Below are positions 40,640 through 52,083 of a stretch of DNA of 64,000 bases, one piece after another. How positions within the stretch are numbered: the first letter of the stretch is position 1; every line of letters starts with the position of its first letter. The notes below the pieces were generated by a model that saw nothing but the letters and a program-made list of their open reading frames with translations, had not been told where the DNA came from and did not search any database. Origin of the DNA: Cymbomonas tetramitiformis (Eukaryota > Chlorophyta > Pyramimonadophyceae > Pyramimonadales > Pyramimonadaceae). The position numbers and the translations under genes are program-made. The stretch is taken from contig LGRX02034333.1 of NCBI GenBank assembly GCA_001247695.2, positions 1 through 64,000 on the forward strand. Reading direction: 5' to 3'.

Positions 40640-41052
40640 TTTGACTGAGGCGCTAAATTCTCCGGAGGGATCGGAGGAGTTATCAGCGTTTGCAATGGTC
40701 GAGGTCGTGGTGAGTGATGGTGCCAGAGGCCCGGCCGGTCACAGGAATGCACAAGCTCCAAGGGCCCACCACACACCTCCTCTTCCGTGTTCCTGCCAAA
40801 GTTATCCAGCATCAGCAGCGGAATCTCGGACACTTTGACAACCTCCTCCCTCTGCCGATCTGCCGATGATCCCAATGGCTTCATCATTGCCCCGCCATTC
40901 CCGCCGTCCTCGTCCTCGTCCTCGATGATGGTCTCGATCTCAGGCTCTGCGAGCAGAATGTGACAGGGTGCATCTTCTGAGCCTCGGAGACAACGGGTCG
41001 CCTCACAGCGGAAATGTTCACGCGCGTTCGTGACGGGTGAAAGTGCAACCAT
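40640..41052 (-). CDS. Exon candidate with acidic segment
   Basis: Upstream of the 32-bp repeats the minus frame reads a coherent stretch, with EIETIIEDEDEDGG, DRQREEVVKVSEIPLL and NTEEEVCGGPLELV. It degenerates when it enters the minisatellite. It may be an exon of the minus-strand gene suggested for 40-54 kb. No family recognised. Confidence 0.3.
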
Positions 41053-41488
41053 TTAGTGCGGGGGAAATGTCCGCGTCGCGCTTTGAACATCGCACAGCCG
41101 CTGGTCTTGTCTTAGAGGCAATTGCCCAGCTCGAATGGCCATCAGGTGAAACCTAATCTGCCAGCTTGGCATCGCCAGGTGGCAGCCAGCTGGGGGCTAC
41201 AGGCGTAGCAGAGCCGCAGATCAGAGAAGCCGCAGGCAAAACCCTCACCGTCGTCCCCTTGAGGCTCCCCAGCCCGGTCATTCATTTCAAGGTTATAGGC
41301 TGCCCGGGCATCGTCATATTTGCCTGTCACAAGCCAGAGCAGCACCCACGCGATGTTTCACCTCCTAAAATTGCGAAAAAGTGGTTTCTCAGCTACAAGG
41401 GCGGCGCTTGTCGCTGATGGGCTGCGGGGTTCATCATGCAGTTGCGGGTGGGAATGGGTAGGAGATGCTCGAAAAGAGTGAGCTAAAC

Positions 41489-42076
41489 CCATGGCATGCC
41501 TCAGGGCGTAGAGGGAGTGATCGGAGGGAGGAAATCCCCCCATGGCATGCCTCAGGGCGTGAGGGAGTGATCGGACGGAGGAAATTCCCCCATGGCATGC
41601 CTCAGGGCGTAGAGGGAGGATCGGAGGGAGGAAATTCCCCATGGCATGCCTCAGGGCGTAGAGGGAGTGATCGGAGGGAGGAAATTTCATGGCATGCCTC
41701 AGGGCGTAGAGGGAGTGATCGGAGGGAGGAAATTCACCCATGGCACGCCTCATGTCGTAGAGGGAGTGATCGGAGGGAGGAAATTTCCATGGCATGCCTC
41801 AGGCGTAGAGGGAGGATCGGAGGGAGGAAATCCCCCATGGCATGCCTCAGGGCGTAGAGGGAGGATCGGAGGGAGGAAATCCCCCATGGCATGCCTCATG
41901 TCGTAGAGGGAGGATCGGAGGGAGGAAATTCCCATGGCATGCCTCAGGGCGTAGAGGGAGTGATCGGAGGGAGGAAATTCCCCCATGGCATGCCTCAGGG
42001 CGTAGAGGGAGTGATCGGAGGGAGGAAATTCCCCCATGGCATGCCTCAGGGCGTAGAGGGAGTGATCGGAGGGAGG
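41489..42076. repeat. Minisatellite, 51-bp unit, about 12 copies
   Basis: Unit CATGGCATGCCTCAGGGCGT AGAGGGAGTGATCGGAGGGA GGAAATTCCCC. Most copies are 48-52 bp. ORFs on both strands across it are by-products. Confidence 0.95.
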
Positions 42077-42559
42077 GAGCTAACCCCATTGGATCATGAG
42101 AGGCACCCGCCAGGCGGCCATGAATAAAAATCCCCAGCCGACCATAGCCAGTCCGATACCAATCACAGAGAAGCCCTGTGGCCCAAAGCGCCCCACACCG
42201 CATTCAGCACCCCAGCACCGCCCCGCGGACTTGCCTTCTTCCTTTCGTTACCGCCATCATTGAGCTGACGCGCTATTGGCTCTTTTCTCATATATTCCAA
42301 TGAAACCACACCGAGTGCAAGGCAGATTTCTGACCGCCCATCTGACGAGCTTCTGGAGCAGAGCGGCTTCGAGGTCGGTTGAATCACGGGCGGGCTGGAG
42401 ACAAGCAGCCGATGTCGGCGGGCGCACGCGCTCCAGGTGGCACGTGGGGAACTTGCGCTGCGCCTAACGCAGCTTGGCAATTTTGAAGGATTGGCCACAA
42501 CCAAAGACCCGCACTAAAGACCCGCCCTGGTCTAATGCGGGACGGAGGGAGCAGCCTAC

Positions 42560-42622
42560 CCCATTGAGAATCCCTTCACACAAGCCGTCATGGACCAGCG
42601 CCACGTAGAGCTCGTTCACGTC
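42560..42622 (-). CDS. Internal exon candidate, 21 codons
   Basis: A 63-nt segment between CTCACAG and GTAGGC on the minus strand reads DVNELYVALVHDGLCEG and a few more residues in phase 0. Good splice borders on both sides and ordinary protein composition are the only support. Confidence 0.3.
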
Positions 42623-43017
42623 CTGTGAGATCCGTACACCCTCCGCGGCGCCCGTCAGATATCGGCCGCGCATACTGTGCCGTCAGTCACGCCCACTCCG
42701 CAATGCCCGTCGCATGTCTCCGGGGTGTGGGAGGCTGTGTGGTCAAGGACTGGCGATGGCGGCGAGGACTGGGGCGCACAGGTGCCGAGCGCACACGCGT
42801 CATCGCTCTCATTGCTGTCATCGCTCTCATTGCTGGCAGCAACTAGACTATGGTGGAACACGGTGTATAATCCGGTTACTGAAGTCCCATTGTGCTATTT
42901 ATAGCAGGTTGCCAAAGTGTGAATGCGAATGCTCCGCATCGAAAGGAGCTTGGCTGGCACCTAGCCACGCAAAAGTGCCAGCCTGGCAGCTCGAGGGCCA
43001 GGAACGATGCATCAGCC

Positions 43018-43106
43018 TGGCCGATCGAGGGCCTAGGAGTGATCTTCCTGGCAGATCGAGGGCGAGGAGTGATCTTCAGGCAGATCGAGGGCCAGGAGTG
43101 ATCCTC
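43018..43106. repeat. Short tandem repeat, three units
   Basis: GATCGAGGGC.(A)GGAGTGATC words occur three times about 32-36 bp apart. Confidence 0.75.
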
Positions 43107-43275
43107 AGCCTTCGAGGCTGCCAGTACTAAAAGAATAATGATGCCAAAACACGATGCCCTCCGTCCCCACAACGGGGTGACACGGCAGGAGACAGGACGC
43201 CATGAGCCCCCACCAGCACTCGGGTATATATCATCCTTTTCTTTTGGCTCAGCCCGAGGGTTGCGCTGCGCCCAA

Positions 43276-45173
43276 TCACAACACGGCAGGGTTTTGAGAC
43301 CCGGTCCAGCAGGCGCGGCGCCAGCTCACCGTACACTGGAATGTACTCCGCGGTCGCAAGGATTCCCCGGGCACCGGGCATGGCCTTACCGCGCACTCGA
43401 GCATGTCAAAAGCCGCACAGAAGTCCCCCTCCAGGTTGATGAGGATGTCCATCATTGATGGGTACAACCCCGCACAGCACTGGTACACCTGCTGGATAGA
43501 GACGGGGATGGCGGACTTGGAGATGGTGGGGGGAGGTGAGGGCAATGGGGGTGCTTGGGTAGGTGAGAGGGAGGTGGGGTGAACAGTTTGGGTCGGCTGC
43601 TGAGTCGGGGATCGTGTTTCCGTTGGGGATGCAGTTGGGGTCAGAGATGGGGACATTGTTGGTAGCCGCGTGCTGGTCGGGTTTGCTGAGATGGTGGGCG
43701 AACCCGTTGGTGACTGAGTTGGCGACTGAGATGGTGATTGGGTTGGTGACTGGGTCGGTGGTAGAGTCGCTGATACAGAAGGAGACTGAGTAGGTGACTG
43801 GGTCGGTAGCTGGGTCGGTGATTGGGTCGGTGATTGGGTCGGTGATTCCGTTGGGGTTTCGGTGGGTGGCACAGATGGTGCGAGGGTGGGTGACACCGAT
43901 GGTGCTAGGGTGGGTGTCACAGATGGAGACTGAGTCGGTGATTCACTGGTAGGGTGCGAGGTCTGAGTTGGTGTTCCCGTTGGTGACTGAGATGTGGGGT
44001 GATTGGTTTGTGTTGGCGTGCTGGTAGGCGTCTGGGACGGTGATTGGGTCGGTGTTTGGGTCGGCGATTCCGTAGGAGGTGGCACAGATGGTGCGAAGGT
44101 GGGTGACACCGATGGTACGAGTGTGGGTGACACCGATGGCAGCTGAGTCGGTGATTCACTGGTAGGGTGCGAGGTCTGAGTTGGTGTTCCCGTTGGTGAC
44201 TGAGATGTGGGGTGAGTGGTCTGTGTCGGTATGCTGGTAGGCAACTGGGTCGGTGATTGGGTCGGTGATTGGGTCGGTGCCTGGGTTGGCATCTCCGTTG
44301 GGGATTCCGTTGGAGATTCGGTGGGTGGCACAGATGGTGCGAGGGTGGGTGACACCGATGGTGTAAGGGTCGGTGATTGGGTCGGTGATTGGGTCGGTGC
44401 CTGGCTGGCATCTCCGTTGGGGATTCCGTTGAGATTCGGTGGGTGGCACAGATGGTGCGAGGGTGGGTGACACCGATGGTGTAAGGTGGTGGCACCGACG
44501 GTGCGAGGGTGGGTGGTATAGAAGGTCCTAGGGTGGGTGACACCGAGGGCAACAAAGTCGGTGAATCACTGGTGGGGTGCGATGTCTCGTTTGGCGTCTG
44601 CGTTGGCGTCTGCGTTGGCGTCTCTGTCTGATTTGGCGACTGGGCAGGTGGTTGAGACGGTGAGTCCGTTGCAGTCTGTGCGAGCATTCTGTTTCCGCCA
44701 AAGCGTTGCTTCAGCTTCTCTTGCAGCGCCTGCACCTGATCCAGCCTCTTTGCTAGCCGTTCCTGCTGCAAGCGAGCAGTCTCCCCTCGTTTGCCTCCTT
44801 GCACTGCGCTGCTCTCACCCCTCCGGGGCCCTGCTGCCCCACCATTGCCCTCCCAGTCGTCGCAGCACCCCGTCAAGGACTCGCCTAGCTGGCCACGTGT
44901 GATGGACTGTTCGAATGTGTAGCGGGAGTCCAGTACATGCAAGCCGGCGATGGGGAGCAATGACGGTGCGATGGATAGCAATGACGGTGCAATGGAGAGC
45001 AATGACGGTGCGATGGAGAGCAATGGCGGTGCGATGGAGAGCAATGCCGGCGATGGAGAGCAATGACGCGATGCGATGGAGAGCAATGACGGTGCGATGG
45101 AGAGCAATGACAGTGCGATGGAGAGCAATGACGGTGCGATAGAGAGCAATGACGGTGCGATGGAGAGCAGCAA
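43276..45173 (-). CDS. Pro-Thr-Ser repeat protein gene (frame changes inside)
   Basis: Reading the minus strand, a predicted coiled coil (ARLQQERLAKRLDQVQALQEKL is its core region, near 44760-44700) leads into long SPTQSPT/APSVPPT repeats between about 44690 and 43540. A cysteine-containing end follows (QQVYQCCAGLYPS, then GDFCAAFDMLECA). The repeat tract is in frame with the N-terminal part down to about 44490. It then shifts to another frame that carries it to the C-terminal part. Indels in the repeats or an intron may explain this. A 54-nt candidate intron sits at 43336-43389. Pro-Thr repeats are typical of extracellular or wall proteins in algae. No enzyme domain is seen. Start unknown. 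Confidence 0.5.
43336..43389 (-). other. Candidate 54-nt intron
   Basis: GTAAGG...TACATTCCAG on the minus strand, located at the end of the Cys-rich C-terminal coding stretch. Its length is divisible by three, so the frame passes through either way. Confidence 0.4.
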
Positions 45174-45178
45174 TGGGT
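44941..45178. repeat. Minisatellite, 21-bp unit, about 11 copies
   Basis: Unit GATGGAGAGCAATGACGGTG plus C. The multiple-of-three unit keeps a frame on both strands (SIALHRTV-type peptides), which are not considered real. Confidence 0.95.
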
Positions 45179-45319
45179 GCGATTGTTGCTGAAATTGAGG
45201 GCACTAAAAGGGCGCAGGGCTGCCACGTGTGCACATGCACGGGGCTGCACCTGCAGAAGAGGATTGTGTCGAGGAGGTGTCAAATAGGGATTCGCTCAAA
45301 AAGCTACTGCAATAACCCG

Positions 45320-45538
45320 GCACACCCGTGTGCTCTCGTCAGTCCGCTGACGCCCGGCAACCTCACACCCGTGCGCGCTCGTCAGTCCGCTGACGCCCGG
45401 CAACCTCACACCCGTGCGCTCGTCGTCAGTCCGCTGACGCCCGGCAACCTCACACCCGTGCGCTCGTCAGTCCGCTGACGCCCGGCAACCTCACACCCGT
45501 GCGCTCGTCAGTCCGCTGACGCCCGGCAACCTCCCTAC
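45320..45538. repeat. Minisatellite, 41-bp unit, about 5 copies
   Basis: Unit ACACCCGTGCGCTCGTCAGT followed by CCGCTGACGCCCGGCAACCTC. Confidence 0.95.
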
Positions 45539-46104
45539 ACGATGCATGGCGTGAGACGCGCGGGCCAAGGGCCATCCCGCCGCCGCCCGTGTGGATCAAA
45601 GGAGCGTGCGGAAGCGGGCCGGGGCCGGGGCGTACCACCGGGAACACAACTTGTGGCAACCGCAACATGAATGAAAGGGTGACCGCTCACAGCCAGGTAC
45701 GTGTTCACAGCCAGGTGCGTCACGCGCTTAACGGCGTGTGACACGCTGACATCAGGTAATGCGAGCGTAGTGAGGTCTAGCGGCACGCCACGTGGCTCGC
45801 TGCCCGTGCGTAACAAGCAGTGCCGTCGCGGATGACAAAGGGGCGATTCAATGAAAATAAAGACAAGCGCTGCACCGCGCAAGTCCCACGCACTCCCTCA
45901 CTTCTCCGGCGTAGCCTTCTGGTGTCCTTAGCTCGGCAAGCAGAATATTCTCAACGGGATACCCGTGGCCTGTGTCCTGACAAGCGAACATCCGGTGTAC
46001 GCACACTCTACTAGAAGCATGATCATGATGGAGCGATCAAAAATAGGATTAACAAATCAGTCAATGGGAATCAGGATTGGTGCGTCTTGTAATGTTCGCC
46101 CGAT

Positions 46105-46336
46105 GATCACCAAAAGGACGGTCAGCCCGTGCATGCATGACACGTGTGACGGTCAGCCCGTGTATGCATGACACGTGTGACGGTCAGCCCGTGTGTGCAC
46201 GACACGTGTGACGGTCAGCCCGTGTATGCATGACACGTGTGACGGTCAGCCCGTGCATGCATGACACGTGTGACGGTCAGCCCGTGTATGCATGACACGT
46301 GTGACGGCCAGCCCGTGTATGCATGACACGTGTGGT
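46105..46336. repeat. Minisatellite, 31-bp unit, about 7 copies
   Basis: Unit GACGGTCAGCCCGTGTATGC ATGACACGTGT repeated head to tail without spacers. TGCATGCA and ACACGTGT palindromes occur in each unit. Confidence 0.95.
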
Positions 46337-48164
46337 GCATGCACAAATGGCAGATCATGGAGGACATCAGATATGCCCGGCAGAAATCAAGCGAGCGGAG
46401 ACGTGAGCACGTTTTTTTATCAGGAACAATCGAACACGTGGAGTCATCCAGGGGCATCGTTCAACCAACAACGACTGGCCAATCAGGTGTCGGCTAATAG
46501 AATCCAAAGCGTGAAATGGGATCCAAGCGGCAACCTCGCGGTCTGTCGCCCATTTTTGCCCCCACTGAGCCATTGGAGCTGATCGGGACATTCATGCTGA
46601 ATCGGCTGAGTGGACTTCAGATGCGGCAACGGCCATCTGTTGAATACATCCGCAAAATTGTGTGCGCCATGAGCATGCCACGAGCACGCCCCGGTGAAAA
46701 TGAGCGAACGGTGTTTACCTATCCTCCAGTAAACGCCGCTTTTTGAAATCGTACTCGTAGTTTTGTGCCGTACAATAGGCAGCCGCTGCCTGAAGCTGCT
46801 CATCCTGCGCAAGCCAAGAATTGCCAACTTCTTACACACGCGCAGAGGCATGTGCATCAGTGCTGCGAACGCGTGTGTTTCCAGGTCAACACGGAGCTCT
46901 GCCTTGCTTCAGAGGGCGCCGCGTACATAAAAGACTACCGACCCATTTCGCCCTCGAGGAATGAATGACGATCTTGAGATCAGTTTGGGACACCGCTGTG
47001 CGACACTTAGTTAACGCACAAACTATCATCTCAAGGGCACTTGCGCGTGCACTACCAAAGCGAGTCAATCGTCCGCCCGCATTCCTTTTCCTAAATAATA
47101 TTGGACCCAGCTCTGCAACAACCTTGCCCTGCGGGCTCGGCAGAAAACTGCTCTGCGCTTAGCAGCAGGCTTGCCCCACAAATACAAACTGAATCGCAGT
47201 ATGCAAACATTTTTGTTTGACTTTCGCCACTTCGTACGATATATATACAATATACTGTCATCATCGGTTGAGCTCCTAATTGAACCCATTCTTCGCCGCA
47301 TCTGCGCGGTGCTGGCTTCAGACTACTCCAAGGACATGCGTTGGTGGTGGACCAATGCCTCTCTCGCACGTCACCTGCACTCTCGGAGCACATAGGGGAA
47401 AGCGCTATGATAGCCAGTATACAAGTATGACAAGCTTTGCTTGTACTTACACTGGTATACGTTCGCAAGACGAGCATCTAACAAACTTCCAGTTGTGACA
47501 CATGCGCCAGGAGATTCGGGCTTAAAACTGCCTTCAACCTCAACCACATGATACCAAGTAGGCGAGGCGTCGTTGTGGTTTCTAGTGCAAGACACTTCGC
47601 ACATGTCCTGCTAGGGATGATTCCCATGCTAAGACCAATGTGACGTCACCCTCAAACGCACAAAGGCTGAGGCAAAATCAAAAGTGTGAATAGATGATAT
47701 ATGGGATTAATAAATAGGATAGATAAGGAAGTGAAAAAATGTGGAACAGTCTCTTGTGCATGTTTATAGAAGTAAAGAACAAAAAAGGTTCATCCAATAC
47801 AATGCATTCAACCTCCTCGCGAGGTCTGCCTCCGGTTGAGCGAGAAATACTGTCACATCCTCCAAAGCCCGTGGGAAAACTGTTTGATCCGTTGGAGAGA
47901 GGACTTGTGAAAATTGAGCAGTTTTGGGCATTCGGGTGGGGAAGACGCATGCGTCTGCCTGATAGGCACTCCCCATGCGGCCCGTGCGAGCGAGCACAAA
48001 AAGCATCCCCGACCGAGTAGATTCCATCTGTCGATGAGCGCAACTGTAATCCCTGTTGATGCCGCTGCAGGCCTTCTAATGGTCATTCACCGTAGTGTAT
48101 GTGTGAATCATCGAGGCGGGAAGCAGCAATGATCGCGGCAGATCGAGTTTGGCAGTGAATCAAT
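46337..48164. other. No supported gene
   Basis: ORFs are all below about 130 codons and overlap on both strands. An inverted copy of a segment near 36985-37070 (GAATCTAC.CGAC..., GGCCGCATGGGGA) lies at about 47940-48030. Confidence 0.4.
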
Positions 48165-49202
48165 ATGAAACACCGTCGGGAATCACCAAGGTCATATTTG
48201 ATGTTGAAGAATTTGTGTTCATCAAGTCATCGAAACTCGTCACACCTGCCATTCCATGCGAGCCGCATCATCTCCCCTGAGGGACCTGCCATACTTGATG
48301 CCGACACTCGGTCCGTGCCGAAAGCCGGCACTGGGTCCGTGCCGAAAGCCGGCACTGGGTCCGTGCCGAAAGCCGACACTCGGTCCGTGCCGAAAGCCGA
48401 CACTGGGTCCGTGCCGAAAGCCGGCACTGGGTCCGTGCAGAAAGCCGACACTAGGTCCGTGCCGAAATCCGAAACTCTGTCCGTGCCGAAAGCCAACACT
48501 AGGTCCGTGCCGAAATCCGACACTGGGTCCGTGCTGAAAACTGCACTGGGTCCGTGCGCCGACACTGGGTCCGTGCCGAAAGCCAACACTAGGTCCGTGC
48601 AGAAAGCCGAAACTAGGTCCGTGCCGAAAGCCGACACTGGGTCCGTGCCGAAAGCCGACACTGGGTCCGTGCAGAAAGCCGACACTAGGTCCGTGCCGAA
48701 ATCCGACACTTGGTCCGTGCCGAAAGCCGGCACTGGGTCCGTGCCGAAGCTGAAGCAAATATTGGCTGAATATCCGCGAAAAATGCACAAGAAATTGATT
48801 TTGCCGCTCCTGTCACCCTACGTGGAAGAATGCGCCACCTGCCGCTCCACCTGGAAGAATGCTTCCACTGTCACACCATGGGGGAATGAATGCAGGTCAA
48901 TGTATGGCATATCGCCACCGTGGCAGAGCACACCTGCTTCCTCTTGGAACGAGGACTGCGACGGACACGTCACGAAGTATCGAGAGAGCAATTCCACCAG
49001 TTCGGTTGTGAACACGTCATCCGTAGTGTCGCTAACGTACCTGCCATATGACACTCGTCGCATGACACTCGCTCACGCCATTCTCCGCGTGCCCCTCGCG
49101 AGACGGCACAATCGGCGTCTCGAGACCAAGGTCAAACCCGCCAGTGGCCTATCCACCACGGATCTCGCCGAGAGAGAGAGAACTCGCCAACCATCAGTAT
49201 AG
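48165..49202 (+). CDS. Doubtful ORF across a 24-bp repeat
   Basis: 345 codons from ATG, of which about 150 are SVPKADTG-type octapeptides generated by the 24-bp minisatellite. The parts outside the repeat (SPYVEECATCRSTWKNAS and onward) have no recognisable motif. Two minus-strand frames are open over the same repeat, so openness is not evidence of coding. Confidence 0.2.
   Translation: MKHRRESPRSYLMLKNLCSSSHRNSSHLPFHASRIISPEGPAILDADTRSVPKAGTGSVPKAGTGSVPKADTRSVPKADTGSVPKAGTGSVQKADTRSVPKSETLSVPKANTRSVPKSDTGSVLKTALGPCADTGSVPKANTRSVQKAETRSVPKADTGSVPKADTGSVQKADTRSVPKSDTWSVPKAGTGSVPKLKQILAEYPRKMHKKLILPLLSPYVEECATCRSTWKNASTVTPWGNECRSMYGISPPWQSTPASSWNEDCDGHVTKYRESNSTSSVVNTSSVVSLTYLPYDTRRMTLAHAILRVPLARRHNRRLETKVKPASGLSTTDLAERERTRQPSV
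48296..48760. repeat. Minisatellite, 24-bp unit, about 19 copies
   Basis: Unit CACTGGGTCCGTGCCGAAAG plus CCGA with frequent variants. Eight codons per unit. Confidence 0.95.
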
Positions 49203-50222
49203 TGCAAGGCAGCAGGGTCAAGGGCCGAGGCACGTAGGCCAAGAAGGGTTCCAGGATGGTGAGGGCACGCACTGTGTGGCGAAAGTCCAGGTGTTGTAGT
49301 TCGCCTGGCAGCGCCGCGTCCCCAAACCAACACGTCTAGAAGTCTAAGTGCTCGGTTGACATCCTCCACAAGTCCCCACAGGTCTCAGCGAGCAGCCGAG
49401 CTCTTAGGAAGTCCCTGCCGTTGGATCCGCAGGCATCCAGGAAACGCATCGGCGTCGGAGAAATGCACGAGATCACGGCAGTCCGCACCAAAAATGCCGA
49501 GCCTGATGCCTACAATGGCAGCAGGCAAGCTATTGGACCCGCGGACATCAGGAACATGCATCGGCGTTGCAGAGACGCGCCTGGTCACAGTAGTCCGCGC
49601 CGAAAATGCCGAGCACGAGGCATAAAGTGGCGACAATCCAGACTAAGTTGAGAGTCAGCCCTGGGCCACCACGCCTCTCCGGTCACTCCATGTCATCCTC
49701 ACCTGTCTGACCGGGAACGAATGGTTCCATGCCACAGAAGAGAGAGGAGTCCCACGACCAGGCTATTGCTCCTGAGGGTGCCAAGGGGCAAGAGCCTGGC
49801 AAACATACTGAGAGGGGAGTTGTTGTATAATGGGTGGGTGAAGGTGTTGTATAATAGGAAGTGGTTCTATAACAGGACTTGGCAAGGGCCGCATTCCACC
49901 TTTGATGAGAGGTTTGATGATCCCAGTAGCTCTATCAACGCCCTCTGCAGCAGATGCCTGCCACATCCCTCTCCATTAAATACCGTCAGGCAAGAAACAC
50001 CGAGATTGCCGCCCACTAGCATAACAGATACAAGGCACCGAGTTCCACTTTCTTTGCACATTGCATACCATCAGATGGCAGGTAAAGCTTCCATCGTCAT
50101 TGCACATCATCAGATGTAAGAACTCCCAGCTCGTTCCACATTGCGATATCGCGAGACTGAGGGCACTAAGCGTGCGCTATCGCCATTGCCATACCGCGAC
50201 GCAAGAAACATGAAGCGTTGGT

Positions 50223-50843
50223 TCAACTTCCCAACAGTCCCATACAAAGCTCCATCGCCACGTGGCATCTTGAGGCGCGAGTCGCGGAGCTTTTTGGCAA
50301 ACTGTCAGTTGCTTGGCACGCGGCGTATGCCCCCCTCTCACACCATGGCTTGCAAGTTACGCATAGGCCACTCACCGTCACAGTCTCGGTTTCCTTGACA
50401 CATGGTAAGTAGTAGCAGCACCCCATGGCTAATTCCCAGACTTTGACCAAGACGTTGAAGAGGCCGGTCATGATCAGCAACGTGGGGAGCATCATCAGCC
50501 CAAGAGCAGCTGCTCGACCCTTGACCCCATTCAGCAAATCAGTAGCCATTCTCTGGCAGCCGGGCTGTACAGTGCGTAAGAACTGCATAACGTGCCACGT
50601 CCGTCTCAAAGTGAAGGAGAGTGCGGTGAGAGGCATAGGGGTTACATGGATGCATGAGATCCAACTCTCGGCGAGGCGACAGGTCACACAAGCTCGCTCT
50701 GAGGAGCCCTCCAAGGAGAAGCAGGGGTCACCTGGAAATACAAGGAGGCAAAGGACGGTAAAGCCGGCGTGTGTCTTCACGCCCTCCATCGCGTCGCTTC
50801 CATCGTCCGCGTATTCTATGATCAAGTCAAGTGTCTCCACCAC
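50223..50843 (-). CDS. Exon candidates with membrane segment
   Basis: The minus frame starts with an acidic stretch (ETLDLIIEYADDGSDAMEG) and later shows a hydrophobic segment, LGLMMLPTLLIMTGLFNVLV, that could span a membrane. A candidate intron (50732-50780, GTGAAG...TATTTCCAG, 49 nt) would join the acidic stretch to the part starting at 50731. It is probably one or more exons of a membrane protein gene. The similar local style at 51.0-54.1 kb suggests the same transcript. No family recognised. Confidence 0.35.
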   Translation of the reverse strand: MVETLDLIIEYADDGSDAMEGVKTHAGFTVLCLLVFPGDPCFSLEGSSERACVTCRLAESWISCIHVTPMPLTALSFTLRRTWHVMQFLRTVQPGCQRMATDLLNGVKGRAAALGLMMLPTLLIMTGLFNVLVKVWELAMGCCYYLPCVKETETVTVSGLCVTCKPWCERGAYAACQATDSLPKSSATRASRCHVAMELCMGLLGS

Positions 50844-51032
50844 CTGAAACCGCCCCGTGACATCAGCATCACCTGCAGAGTACTATATATAGACATATAT
50901 ATATAACTGATTGGTGAACTACGATTGTACTCCAGTGTAAATGATTCACACAGTAGTCTCACTGCTCTGTCTATCACGAGGTCTCAGCTCAGCTATGTCC
51001 TCACAAATCAGTCAAAGCCGCCAAGTTCCGAT

Positions 51033-51323
51033 TCAGCCGTTGGAATGAAATGCTTGAGGGCTCAGGCTGCCAGGTCTCGGAAGCGGCTCGCTGTACAGGC
51101 TGGGAGGAGGAGCTCCCGAGGGGGGGGGAGTGAGCCAGGACGGGTTTACATAGTCAAGTAGATCCACAGTCTCGGTGACCATCGACGAGAAGGTCTCCGT
51201 GTCGAGATCGTTTTCGAATAAGAAGTAACAGTTTTCGTCGAGAGACTTAATCGTTGCATCAGCGTTGAGCAAGTCGTCCCCCAGAGTTGTGAGCAGGGCA
51301 TTCGCTTCATCCAAGTAGGTCAC
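51033..51323 (-). CDS. Exon candidate, helical acidic segment
   Basis: A 96-codon frame with DEANALLTTLGDDLLNADAT and ETFSSMVTETVDLLDYVNPS, then a Pro-rich end. Composition is that of a helical extracellular or cytosolic segment. The position between membrane-type exons on the same strand fits a common gene. Confidence 0.35.
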   Translation of the reverse strand: MTYLDEANALLTTLGDDLLNADATIKSLDENCYFLFENDLDTETFSSMVTETVDLLDYVNPSWLTPPPSGAPPPSLYSEPLPRPGSLSPQAFHSNG

Positions 51324-51678
51324 CAGCGCATCAGACTGATACCATCACATCAAGCCACATCAGCCCCTAGACACTGCCAAACAGGCAATGAGGTGCCCCT
51401 CAAGCGTTGCACGGCGTCGCATTCATTGAGAGGCTCCTCACGCACCGCAGCTGATAAGAGTGCCCGCAGGTGTTGCACGGCGTCACGGCTGATACTAGGG
51501 GATCGAGGCTTACAGAGCAGCGCGGGGCTTGGTATTTGGCACGGATGCATCAGGCATATTGCACAGCAGAGAGGAATACCTTGAGAATGCTTTGCAGTTT
51601 TGGTTTCGGTGCATCGGGATTCGCTTATGAAGCACCCGTTTGGCCTGCCATCTAAGCAAACCAGCGCACCTACAGCAG

Positions 51679-52083
51679 CTAGGAACAGGGACACTGATGG
51701 CGACGTGGAAAGAGGCTATTCCGTACGCACCGCGTCCTGAGTATCCTCAATACCGTTGAACAGATTATCGGTTCCAATGGAGGTCGTGACCCACCCGAGA
51801 AGCCCTGCCGCATAGCCCTCTCCGCAGTTTCAAGGGTGCACGTGCGTTGCCACCGAGCCCTGCTGCCACGTGTTCTTATATTCGAGCAAAAGCTGTGTAG
51901 TACCATATTCGTGCACAAATTGGTAAAAGCTCCGCGGAAAAGGGTCGACCTACCTATCGCCAGGATGACGAGCAGCAAAACCCACAGCAATAAGCGCCGC
52001 ACAAAGATACTCGGGTTGCCGGAAATCCTGTCCATAAAAGCCTCTGCATTGAAAGAGGCAGTAAATAGCGTTGACAACTGCAC
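51679..52083 (-). CDS. Exon candidate with membrane segment
   Basis: The frame includes MDRISGNPSIFVRRLLLW and VLLLVILAIG, a likely membrane span preceded by basic residues. The second half is Arg/Cys-rich and may already be intron. Confidence 0.3.
   Translation of the reverse strand: MQLSTLFTASFNAEAFMDRISGNPSIFVRRLLLWVLLLVILAIGRSTLFRGAFTNLCTNMVLHSFCSNIRTRGSRARWQRTCTLETAERAMRQGFSGGSRPPLEPIICSTVLRILRTRCVRNSLFPRRHQCPCS

Noticed and set aside
40207..42127. Long repeat ORFs on both strands over the 32-bp and 51-bp arrays
   Set aside because: Both strands are open in several frames because of the repeat units. There is no independent evidence of coding.
46105..46336. 31-bp repeats resembling a CRISPR array
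   Set aside because: Units are head to tail with no unique spacers, and the surroundings are eukaryotic, so this is a minisatellite.
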